Source: JACSRF01 sp963695505 (lineage in GTDB: Bacteria > Chloroflexota > Anaerolineae > Promineifilales > Promineifilaceae). Taken from it: a stretch of DNA of 64,000 nt. The stretch lies in contig CAVOGX010000014.1 in assembly GCA_963695505.1 (NCBI GenBank), positions 310,001 to 374,000 on the forward strand, given 5' to 3'. A model generated the notes under the pieces. The model was not told the origin of the DNA, made no database searches, and saw only the letters and a list, made by a program, of their open reading frames with translations. This document shows positions 26,106 through 34,715 of the stretch, piece after piece; within the stretch, counting starts at the first letter, position 1, and every line of letters starts with the position of its first letter. The translations under genes and the position numbers were made by a program.

Positions 26106-27701
26106 CTAACTGTTGAACCAATAGGCGGCATATGGAGCCAGGCTAACTACCCCGCTAGCTGAGGCATTTGGTCGGGTGAGCAAGTCTTCTCTTTCCCTTT
26201 TGAGGGTAAAGGACTGCGATTCGTCCGAGAGGTTGAAGACACACAAAATGCCTTCGTCACCGGGAATAAACCGGCGAAAGGCCAGTACCGCTGGGTTCCC
26301 GGTCTCTACCCATGCCAACTCACCCCGCCGCAGGGCTGGCTGGCCCTGCCGTGTCTGAATCAAAAAACGGGTCAGGTTCAGGTACGACTCCGGATCCCTC
26401 TCTTGCGCCGCCACATTCACCCGCTGGTAACCGTATTCTTCATCCGTGTGAACGGGCAGGTAGGTTTTATCCGCATTAGAAAAGCCTGCATTTTTGCTGG
26501 CATCCCACTGCATCGGCGTGCGGCAGCCATGCCGGTCCGGCAGCCAGATGTTGTCGCCCATGCCAATCTCGTCGCCATAGTAGATGATGGGCGCGCCCGG
26601 CAGCGACAGGAACAGCGCATTCAGCAGGAACCATTTGCGTTTGTCATTGTCCAGCAAGGGCGCTTGCCGCCGCCGGATGCCCATGTTGAGCTTCATGCGC
26701 GGGTCGGGCGCATATTGCTGCCACATCCATTGCCGCTCTTCAGGCGTCACCATTTCCAGCGTCAGCTCGTCATGGTTGCGCAGGAAGGTCATCCACTGCG
26801 CGCCTGGCGGAATGGGCGGCGTGCGGTTGAGGATGTCCACGATGGGCGTTTTGTCCCCCTTCTTCAGAGCCATGTACAGCCGGGGCATGATGGGAAAGTG
26901 GAAGCAAACCTGGAATTCCGGTTCTTCGGGCGTGCCAAAGTAGGGCAGCAAATCTTCCGGCCACTGGTTGGCCTCGGCGATGAGCAGCGTGCCGGGATAC
27001 TCGTCATCCACCATGCGCCGCATCTTTTTGAGAAATTCATGGGTTTCCGGCAAATTTTCGCAGTTGGTGCCTTCGCGCTCGTACAGGTAGGGGATGGCGT
27101 CCACGCGGAAGCCGTCAATGCCCATGTCCAGCCAGAAGCGCATGGCGTTGAACATCTCTTCGTGAACCTGGGGATTGTCATAATTGAGGTCGGGCTGGCT
27201 GCTGTAAAAACGATGCCAAAAATATTGCCCGGCTACCTCGTCATAGGTCCAGTTGGATGGCTCGGTGTCGAGAAAGATGATGCGCGCTTCAGCGTATTCG
27301 GTCCCGGTATCGCTCCACACATAGTAATCGCGGTAGGGTGAATTTTTGTCTTGCCGCGCCGCCTGGAACCAGGGATGCTGGTCGGAGGTGTGGTTCATCA
27401 CGATATCGGTGACGACTTTTAGCCCGCGCTGGTGAGCGGCGTCGAGAAACGTCTGGAAATCATCCAGCGTGCCGTAATCGGGATGCACGCCAAAATAATC
27501 AGCCACATCGTAGCCATCATCAAGCAAGGGCGAAGGATAATGGGGCATCACCCAGATGCAGTCCACGCCCAGCGATTTGATGTGGTCCAGCTTCTCAACC
27601 GCACCGCGAAAGTCGCCATGACCGTCACCATTGCTATCTTTATACGCGCGGATGTAGAGTTCGTAAAAGACCGCGTCATTATACCATTGGGGAGTAGTCA
27701 T
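26106..27701 (-). CDS. treS: Maltose alpha-D-glucosyltransferase (trehalose synthase)
   Basis: 531 aa. It interconverts maltose and trehalose. The N-terminal WYNDAVFYELYIRAYKDS, with NGDGHGDFRG after it, is typical. The catalytic Asp lies in GIDGFRVDAIPYLYEREGTN, the Glu in LLIAEANQWPEDLLPYFG and the third acid in FLRNHDELTLEMV. It lacks the C-terminal maltokinase domain found in some homologues. Its start is 5 bp after the alpha-glucosidase stop and its end 2 bp before amylosucrase, so the three form one transcription unit that cycles glucose among maltose, trehalose and sucrose. Confidence 0.95.
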   Translation of the reverse strand: MTTPQWYNDAVFYELYIRAYKDSNGDGHGDFRGAVEKLDHIKSLGVDCIWVMPHYPSPLLDDGYDVADYFGVHPDYGTLDDFQTFLDAAHQRGLKVVTDIVMNHTSDQHPWFQAARQDKNSPYRDYYVWSDTGTEYAEARIIFLDTEPSNWTYDEVAGQYFWHRFYSSQPDLNYDNPQVHEEMFNAMRFWLDMGIDGFRVDAIPYLYEREGTNCENLPETHEFLKKMRRMVDDEYPGTLLIAEANQWPEDLLPYFGTPEEPEFQVCFHFPIMPRLYMALKKGDKTPIVDILNRTPPIPPGAQWMTFLRNHDELTLEMVTPEERQWMWQQYAPDPRMKLNMGIRRRQAPLLDNDKRKWFLLNALFLSLPGAPIIYYGDEIGMGDNIWLPDRHGCRTPMQWDASKNAGFSNADKTYLPVHTDEEYGYQRVNVAAQERDPESYLNLTRFLIQTRQGQPALRRGELAWVETGNPAVLAFRRFIPGDEGILCVFNLSDESQSFTLKREREDLLTRPNASASGVVSLAPYAAYWFNS

Positions 27702-27706
27702 TGTTG

Positions 27707-29331
27707 TTACTTCCTTTCGTTGAGTTGAAGCAAAATGCTCTCGTTAGGCCGTAAGGTGAACGTAGAGCCGCTGTGGGTGGTGAAGTGGGTAGAAAGCAGC
27801 GTCTCAGCGCTGCTGGCCAAATGACTCAGGTCGATGGTGCGCTCTTTGCGACCAAAATTGAGGCAGACCAGCAGGCGCTGGCCGTTGGCTTCGCGCAGGT
27901 AGGCCAGCAGGTCTTCGCCCAGACCATCGACGAATGTGAACGAACCATTGTGCAGTGCCGAGAGGCGGCGGCGCAGGTGGAGCAAAGTTCTGTAAAAGTT
28001 GAGGGTCGATTGCCCATCTGCCAGTTGGCTGGCCACGTTGCGCTTTTCGTAATCGTCGGCCAGGGGCAGCCACGGCTCGCCGGTGGTAAAGTCCCGCGTT
28101 GGAGGAACTATCCCACTGCATTGGCGTGCGCTCGGGGTCACGCCCAAAATCAGAATCGGGCATGTTTATGCCCCAAGGATCAATGCGCTGCTCGACAGGG
28201 ATGAACACATCCTCCATGCCCAGCTCATCGCCGTAATAAAGCGTGGGAATGCCCCAGAGCGTGAGCAGCAGCATGGCTACAGACCGATGGTTTTCATAGC
28301 CGTAGCGGGTGGCGAAGCGATGAATGTCATGGTTGCCAAAGACAAAGTTTGGCCAGCCGCCTTCAGGCAGAATGTCGTAGTAATCCTCGATAATGGAACG
28401 TACCGTTGGCGCGTGCCAATCGGCGTGAAGCAGCTTGAAATTGAAGGGGATGTCGTAGCCATCAAGCGGTTGGCCGTAGTAGGGAATCAGGCCAGCCACA
28501 TCGACCGTGGCGGTTTCGCCAATGTGGACCCGCTCATTAAATTCATCAAAAACGCGCCGCATCAGGCGCACGTGCTCGAACATTTCGGGCTGGTTGACGG
28601 TGTAGCGCGGCTCAAGCAGATGGCCCCATGCTTCCCAGTAGCTGCCTGGCTCGACGGGCGGATTGTCCTGGAATGATTCGTGTTTGATGAGGCAAAGAAT
28701 GGCATCCACCCGAAAGCCATCGACACCCCGGTTCAACCAGAAGCGAAGGGCGTTGTGCATCGCTTCTACCACGTCGGGATTGCGCCAGTTGAGGTCTGGC
28801 TGCTCTGGCAGGAAGCTGTGCATGTAATATTGCTCGGTCTGTTCGTCCCAGGTCCAGGCGGAGCCGCCAAACATGGAAATCCAGTTATTGGGCGGGGAGC
28901 CGTCCGGTTTGGCGTCACTGCCAGATGTACCAATCTCGTTTGGGATTTCTGCGCGAGCTGCGAGATTCCAGGAACCAGGGGTGCTGGTTGGAGGAGTGGT
29001 TGGGCACAAAGTCGAGAATGATTTTGAGGTTACGCTCATGCGCTTCTGCCAGCAGCCTGTCAAACGTTTCCAGATCGCCAAACATGGGGTGGATGTCACA
29101 GTAGTCGGATACATCGTAGCCAAAATCAGCCATGGGGCTGGGGTAAATGGGAGAAATCCAAATGGCATCGACGCCCAGATCTACTAGATAGTCAAGCCGG
29201 TCGATGATGCCTTGCAGGTCGCCGATACCATCACCATCACTGTCTTGAAAGCTGCGAGGGTAAATTTGGTAGAAGACGGCCGTTTGCCACCACTTTGCAT
29301 TTTTTGTACCGCTGGGATGGTATTTCTTCAT
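27707..29331 (-). CDS. Alpha-glucosidase (GH13), two frame breaks
   Basis: First gene of the treS/amylosucrase unit. The N-terminal WWQTAVFYQIYPRSFQDSDG and PNHSSNQHPWFLESRSS are oligo-1,6/alpha-glucosidase marks. The catalytic Asp is in GVDGFRVDAILCL, the Glu in RVHIGETATVD and the third acid in FVFGNHDIHR. Frames change near 28918 (after RDWYIW) and near 28098 (within NAGFTTGEPWLPL). The rebuilt protein is about 540 aa, normal for the family. It is a paralogue of the plus-strand gene at 37146. It hydrolyses terminal alpha-glucosides such as maltose or sucrose; exact specificity is not readable. Confidence 0.88.
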
Positions 29332-29456
29332 CTTGTAATGTTTTGCAACAAATCTTACAGATTTGGGTTGAACTTTACTGTATGGTAGGGTCTATATTAC
29401 GATTGTAACCAACCAAGGGCTTGATGTTGACCAGCGGAATCAGGAATAAAAGCAAT

Positions 29457-29927
29457 ATGCTAAAATCGAGAAAATTCGTCATTCTTTGTTTGCTTGCCGG
29501 TTTTTGGTTGCAGGCGTGTATGTCTGTAGGAGATAGCGAGTTAGTGGCAACGGCCGTTGCCACTAAACTTACCAGCCAACGGGCTCCCAACGTTCCTTTG
29601 CTACCCTTTCCTGACAATCCCGATCCTAATCAATGTGGCATTCCCACTCAGTGGGGTGATGATGGGACGGCCTGGTTAAGCGGCATGTACCAGGGCGAAT
29701 TGGTTCAGCCTACCGTGTTGCTTTACGACAGCCACCTGCGCCTGAACGTCGCCGCCCAGGCGCTCCATGGCAGCCAGGTCAAAGTCATTCTCTACCAACA
29801 AAACCCGGTCACCAACTATTACTTTGTCAAAATAGAAGGGGCGCCACAACCCAACGAAGGCTGGGTTCCAGGCCCCTTTCTTTCATTTTCGCCTGTTTCA
29901 CCACTAGGAAGCACAACTAACAATTAG
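29457..29927 (+). CDS. Lipoprotein with SH3-like C-terminal region
   Basis: 156 aa from ATG 29457, with AGGA upstream. The signal ends in the lipobox FWLQAC. The mature part is a Pro-rich segment followed by about 90 residues (LVQPTVLLYDSHLRLNVAA to EGWVPGPFLSF) resembling a bacterial SH3-type fold. It lies between the glucosidase and malEFG units in the opposite direction, converging with malG without a clear terminator. Function unknown. Confidence 0.6.
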   Translation: MLKSRKFVILCLLAGFWLQACMSVGDSELVATAVATKLTSQRAPNVPLLPFPDNPDPNQCGIPTQWGDDGTAWLSGMYQGELVQPTVLLYDSHLRLNVAAQALHGSQVKVILYQQNPVTNYYFVKIEGAPQPNEGWVPGPFLSFSPVSPLGSTTNN

Positions 29928-29945
29928 TCAGTACACAATTGACGG

Positions 29946-30813
29946 TTACCCTTTCACGGCACCGGCCGTCAACCCTTCCACAATCTTCTGCTGGAAAATG
30001 AGGACAAGAATGAGCAGCGGAATGGTAACCAAAATAGCCGCCGCCATAATCTCGCCAAAAGGCTCCTGGCGCGAAATTTGCCCGGTAAACAACGCCATCA
30101 CCACTGGCACCGTGCGGGCGCTCGATTCGATAGTGGTAAAGGTCAGGGCAAACAAATACTCATTCCAGGCTTGGATAAAGGCCAGCAGGCCGGTGGTTAC
30201 CAGTGCTGGCAGCGTCAGCGGCAGCAAGATTTTGTAAAAGGTCTGGAATGGGGTTGCGCCATCCACCTGTGCCGACTGCATCAATTCCATGGGCAAGCTC
30301 TTGAAGAAAGAAGTCATCACCCAGGTCGTGAATGGCAGCGTAAACAGCATATATGACAAAATCATGCTGGGAATAGCCGGAATCTGCAGTTCGCGAATCA
30401 CAGCATACAGTCCTGTTAGAACAGCTACTTGTGGGAACATGGTCATGGACAGAATCAGGTAAAGCGAAGGAGTCTTGCCCCTGAAGCGCAGCTTTCCCAG
30501 GGCAAAAGCGGCGAATGAACCCACAATTAATGACAGGACGGTGGTGGAGACAGCTACAATGGTGCTGTTAATTAACCCTCGGCCAAAATCCTCGTTTTGA
30601 AATACCCCTTGATAGTTTCTAAATGTAAAAGCCACCTCATTGGTAACTGGATCACGCGGTAGAAATGTAGCCGGAGTCATTTGGAGCTGGTTTTCAGTCT
30701 TAAACGATGAGTTTAATGGCCCAGTAAAAAGGGAACAGCAAGTAAATGGCTACCACAAGGAGTACGGCGTAAAAAATAACGCGATTAATGATGTTTTGGG
30801 TTTCTTTAGTCAC
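29946..30813 (-). CDS. malG: Maltose/oligosaccharide ABC transporter permease MalG, frame break near N-terminus
   Basis: About 288 aa. The start is GTG 30813, overlapping the malF stop by 8 bp. The first helix (VIFYAVLLVVAIYLLFPFYW) is read in one frame, and from NSSFKTENQLQMTPATFLPR the protein continues in another. The shift is at the A-run near 30713. The EAA loop MELMQSAQVDGATPFQTFYK contacts the ATPase. No ATP-binding subunit gene is present here, so a shared MsmK/MalK-type ATPase is probably encoded elsewhere. It is the last gene of lacI-malE-malF-malG. Confidence 0.9.
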
Positions 30814-31894
30814 TGTCCACTCCTAGTAATCTAATGTAGCCAATGGCGAAGATTGTGATAACCACAAAAATAACCACACTGGCAGCGGAAGAATACCCCA
30901 TACGCTGGCCATTAATTAACTCGTAATAAGCGTAGCTGGCCATAGAGTACTTCTTTTGGGCCAGAACAATTTGAAAGAGGTCAAAGACGCGAATTGCATC
31001 CAGGGTGCGAAACACCAGTGCCACAGCAATGGTGGGACGCAACAGCGGCAATGTTACAGACCAAAATTGGCGCAATCTGCCAGCGCCATCCACGTCAGCC
31101 GCTTCGTATAAATCCTTGGGGATAAGTTGTAACCCAGCCAGCAAAAGCAAGCCCATGAAGGGAGTGGTTTTCCAGACATCAATGATGACCATGGCCGGAA
31201 CCTGCCAGGTTTCACTGGCCAGAAAGGGTATCTGACCATCACCCATACCCAGCCTTTGGAAAACGACATTGAGTAAACCCACGCGGGTAGAGGAAAACAT
31301 CCACTCCCACATACGCGAGGAAACGGCCGTAGGAATCACCCACGGCACCAGCATAAACACACGCATCATTCCTCGCCCTGGGAATTTAGAGTTCACCACC
31401 ATGGCAATGCCCAGGCCAAGAACTGTTTCAATAACAACCGAAATAACCGTGAATCGCAATGTGTCACCAATCGAGCTAATAAACTCAGGATCGGTAGCCC
31501 CCAAAACATAACGGTTACCAAACAGGCTAAATTGGCTCAGCTCCCGGTAACGGCGCGGTTCACGGGGAAGAATGCGTACCGCTGGCTGGTACTCAGTCTC
31601 ACCTGTCTCCGGATCAAGAACAGGGTTTCCAGCTTCATCCAATTCGGGTTCTAGCTGCCGAACTGTGATACTCAACAAATTCGCGAAATTATCAAACCCC
31701 ACAAATTCTGATTCTTGCGCGCTAGCAAACACCCGATTCGTCATGCTGTTGTAAAACACCGTGCCAAGGGGGTAAAACGCAATGAGAAATAGAACTAAAA
31801 TAGTGGGCGTTAACAAATAATAGGCAAGCCGCGCTTCCCGCTTAGCCAGATCGCTCGTCTGCCCTTTGGGTTTTGGTGCTGCTGCTACACTCAT
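30806..31894 (-). CDS. malF: Maltose/oligosaccharide ABC transporter permease MalF
   Basis: 362 aa, GGAGGG 7 bp before ATG 31894. Six or so helices. A roughly 100-residue periplasmic segment between the first two (EPELDEAGNPVLDPETGETE within it) is longer than in simple sugar permeases. The EAA loop is YEAADVDGAGRLRQFWSVTL. It lies 118 bp downstream of malE, and two stem-loops fill that gap. Together with malE and malG it imports an oligosaccharide, likely an alpha-glucoside given the GH13 neighbours. Confidence 0.93.
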   Translation of the reverse strand: MSVAAAPKPKGQTSDLAKREARLAYYLLTPTILVLFLIAFYPLGTVFYNSMTNRVFASAQESEFVGFDNFANLLSITVRQLEPELDEAGNPVLDPETGETEYQPAVRILPREPRRYRELSQFSLFGNRYVLGATDPEFISSIGDTLRFTVISVVIETVLGLGIAMVVNSKFPGRGMMRVFMLVPWVIPTAVSSRMWEWMFSSTRVGLLNVVFQRLGMGDGQIPFLASETWQVPAMVIIDVWKTTPFMGLLLLAGLQLIPKDLYEAADVDGAGRLRQFWSVTLPLLRPTIAVALVFRTLDAIRVFDLFQIVLAQKKYSMASYAYYELINGQRMGYSSAASVVIFVVITIFAIGYIRLLGVDSD

Positions 31895-31931
31895 GCCATT
31901 CCCTCCGAATCTTCAAACCGAAGAATAACAG

Positions 31932-31998
31932 ACAGGAGGCGAAAGAGAGTCTCCTCCGCCTCCTGTTCGCGTATGAGGAGGCGACCCCCCTCATACGC
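31932..31998 (-). promoter_or_regulatory. Two consecutive stem-loops in the malE-malF gap
   Basis: ACAGGAGGCG/CGCCTCCTGT (31932-31966) and GCGTATGAGG/CCTCATACGC (31969-31998) are perfect 10-bp stems. Similar hairpins between malE and malF in other bacteria protect the malE mRNA 3' end and lower expression of the permeases. There is no T-run, so full termination is unlikely. Confidence 0.65.
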
Positions 31999-32011
31999 TC
32001 AAGAACAAGAT

Positions 32012-33399
32012 TTACTGACCCAAGATGTCCTGTATATCAAGCTCAAGTACTTCAAAGGCGGTTGCCGCATCCTGCTCGCCGGTCAACACGGAATGGACCG
32101 AGTTGAAGAAGGCCGCAGAGACGTCTGCATATTGAGGTGCAGTGGCGGTAGAAGGCCGGGCTACGGCGTTAATAAACACGTCATACAGGCTGCCAAAGAA
32201 GGGAGCGACTTCCAACACATCTGGATCCTCGTAGAGGGCTTTGATGGTAGGGTTCAGGCTGCCCTCAATAGCACGGTATTTTTGTTCATCGTACGAAGCC
32301 ATGAATAAAGCCAGCTTCGCCGCTTCTTCCGGATGCGCACTGTACTTGGAGACCGCTAACTGCCAGCCACCCAGGGTGGCGGCGCCAGAACCAGAATCAC
32401 CAGCGGGCAGCGGAGACACGTCAAACAGTCCAGCAATGACGCTGTCATCGGCATTGCCTAACGAGTAGGCGTAGGGCCAGTTGCGCATGAAGGCTGCATT
32501 GCCAGCCTGCCACATATTACGGGCATCTTCCTCACCAAAGGCGGTTACACCTTCGGGAGAAATGGTGCCTACCCAACCAGCGGCCTTGTCAACGATGGCC
32601 GCCGCTTCCGGGTTATTAATGCTAACCGTGCCATCAGGTTCGACAATGGAGCCACCGCCATTGGAGGCGATCCATTCCAGAGCGTCACAGGTCAAACCCT
32701 CGTAGGCATTACCTTGCCATACATATCCCCAGAAGTCTTGGTTACCTTCAGCGCGCTCACCTTCTTGAATGGTCATAGCCATTTCTTCCAGATCGTCCCA
32801 GGTCGCTGGCGGGCCATCATAGCCATACTTCTCCAGCAGGTCCGTGCGGTAATAGAGCAGGCCAGCGTCGGTAAACCAGGGGATGCCAATGAGTTTGCCG
32901 TCTACTGTATTGTTTTCGATAATGGCATCGAAATGATCGCCGGCCACGTCCGCTGCGCCGTACTCATACAGGTCAACGAAATGTTCGGCCAGGTCGCCGG
33001 GCCAGATCACGTCAATCTGGAAAACGTCGCCTTCGGGGGATTGGGCTTCGAAGAGCTGTAAGTAAGTACCCAGGCGGTCTTCAACAAAATCAGGCGTTTC
33101 GACTACTTCAATGCGGATGCCAGGATTCTGTTCCATGAAGCGCTGGGCAACGGCTTCTGTAAGCTCTTTTTCCTGGCCTACATTACCGCCAAAAATACGC
33201 AGCACAATTTCTTCACCCATATCTTCTTCGCCACCGGTGTCAGCGGTGGTGTTTTCAGTACCTGTGTTGGCCAGGCCGTTTCTTCGCCACCAGCGTTGTT
33301 GGTCGTGGTGTCAGCAGCGTTGTTGCCACCACAGGCGGCCAAGACCAGGGACAAGATCAGGATCAAGCTGATCAACATCCATTTACTATTTTTCGACAT
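32012..33399 (-). CDS. malE: ABC transporter sugar-binding lipoprotein MalE-like, one frame break
   Basis: About 462 aa. The start ATG 33399 follows GGAGG. MSKNSKWMLISLILILSLVL ends in the lipobox AAC, so the protein is anchored outside. The frame changes near 33270 in the linker. The rest (MGEEIVLRIFGGNVGQEKEL onward) has the extracellular solute-binding family 1 fold, with FQIDVIWPGDLAEHFVDL and the C-terminal AAKLALFMASYDEQKY. The neighbouring permeases and lacI show it is the binding subunit of an oligosaccharide importer. The ligand is probably maltose, trehalose or sucrose; this is inferred from the enzymes around it. Confidence 0.9.
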
Positions 33400-33404
33400 G
33401 TTTC

Positions 33405-33467
33405 TTATCCTCCATAAATATTTTTTTGTTTCTGAAATTGGGTTAAATCTTCGTTATCATTTGTCAT
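33405..33467 (-). CDS. Possible 20-codon leader peptide of malE
   Basis: An ATG at 33467 opens 20 codons (MTNDNEDLTQFQKQKNIYGG) whose TAA overlaps the malE ribosome site, 5 bp before the malE ATG. A perfect AAGGAGG lies about 17 bp upstream, rather far. Translation of this leader could couple to malE. It may also be chance. Confidence 0.25.
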   Translation of the reverse strand: MTNDNEDLTQFQKQKNIYGG

Positions 33468-33528
33468 TTACTGGTTGAGCATCACCTCCTTGGTTGGGGG
33501 AAAAATTTCTTCTGAGCAAAGTATATTG

Positions 33529-34542
33529 TTATGCTGGCGGAGGGGCTGTTGTGCCCCGCACTACCAGTTGGGTAGGAAGAGTTAACTGCTGTTTTTCATA
33601 AAATGGTTGATCGATATCGTCTAGCAAAATTTGGCATCCTTTGATGCCTGATTCTTGCAGGGGTTGGTGAACGGTAGTCAAATGCCAATATTCTGCTATT
33701 TCGATGTCATCAAAACCGATGACCGACAAATCTTGGGGGATGTTCAGACGTAAATCGCGCGCCGCTTCTAATACACCGATGGCCTGGGTATCACTGTAAG
33801 CAAAAACGGCCGTTGGCGGGTCAGGTTGAGTAAGCAATTCGCGAGCTAACATACGCGCCTCCAACCGTCCGTGGGGTCCTTGTTTGTGATAACTCGCACG
33901 ATAGGGGATTTCTGCCTCCGCCAGCGCCTGATAATAGCCCAGGTGCCGATCCCGCACCGGTCGAAAATTCAGTGACGTCTCTAGAAAATCGCTGATGAAG
34001 CCAATTTTTCGGTGGCCTAACTCAATGAGATGCCGCGTCGCCTGATAACCAGCCTCCACATCATCAATGGCCACAAAGCTCAAATCTGAATGGCAACTGT
34101 CAATTAATACCACAGAAACGCCTGCCTCTTGAAACCGCCGCACGTCATCATCCGTAGGCGTATGGGTGATAATGAGCAGTCCATCCACCCTTTCGCGGCG
34201 CGGCGCTTCGCGAAAATAAATATCTCGGCGGGAAGATGTATCGGCATTGAAAAGAACCAGATCATACTGGGTTTCCCATAAGATCGACTCTATTCCGCGC
34301 AGCCGCTCAACATAAGAGGGGTTTGTAAAAAAGGGTAATATCACCCCAATAGTCATGGTTTTGCCTGTAGAAAGGCGTCGCGCAATCAGGTTAGGTGTAT
34401 AGTCTAGTTCGCTAATCGCGGCTAAAACCTTACTGCGTGTTGTGTGGCTGACAGATTCGCTTTCATTCAGTACCCTTGACACGGTGCCTACACCCACACC
34501 GGCGAGCTTGGCAACGTCGCGAATGGTAACTGAACTTCTCAC
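33529..34542 (-). CDS. LacI-family transcriptional regulator of the carbohydrate island
   Basis: 337 aa. The N-terminal HTH is VTIRDVAKLAGVGVGTVSRV, with the hinge helix LIARRLSTGKT. The sugar-binding core follows (IGVILPFFTNPSYVERLRGI to FAYSDTQAIGVLEAA and VIGFDDIEIAEYW). It is upstream of malEFG on the same strand and divergent from the GH13 genes at 34716. A perfect 14-bp operator with a CCGG centre lies between them, so it probably represses both sides and itself until an alpha-glucoside binds. The effector sugar cannot be read from sequence. Confidence 0.93.
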   Translation of the reverse strand: MRSSVTIRDVAKLAGVGVGTVSRVLNESESVSHTTRSKVLAAISELDYTPNLIARRLSTGKTMTIGVILPFFTNPSYVERLRGIESILWETQYDLVLFNADTSSRRDIYFREAPRRERVDGLLIITHTPTDDDVRRFQEAGVSVVLIDSCHSDLSFVAIDDVEAGYQATRHLIELGHRKIGFISDFLETSLNFRPVRDRHLGYYQALAEAEIPYRASYHKQGPHGRLEARMLARELLTQPDPPTAVFAYSDTQAIGVLEAARDLRLNIPQDLSVIGFDDIEIAEYWHLTTVHQPLQESGIKGCQILLDDIDQPFYEKQQLTLPTQLVVRGTTAPPPA

Positions 34543-34560
34543 AAGCCCTCCTCATAATAG

Positions 34561-34609
34561 TTGCTGCATGGTAACGAACCGCTATAATATCCTAATGGAA
34601 CCGGTTCCA
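34561..34609 (+). promoter_or_regulatory. Promoter with overlapping LacI-type operator
   Basis: TTGCTG (34561-34566) and TATAAT (34583-34588) are 16 bp apart and fit a sigma70 promoter for the rightward GH13 genes. The perfect palindrome TGGAACCGGTTCCA (34596-34609) covers the predicted start point. The CCGG-centred form is typical for LacI/MalR-type repressors. Confidence 0.75.
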
Positions 34610-34715
34610 AACTAGCCAAACTATACAATAGTCCCCCGGTACTGTCAAGCATTTCTTTAATTTTTTGTTAACAAAAGGGTGTAAAACCTTCCGCATAGAT
34701 TTGAAGGATCTTTTT

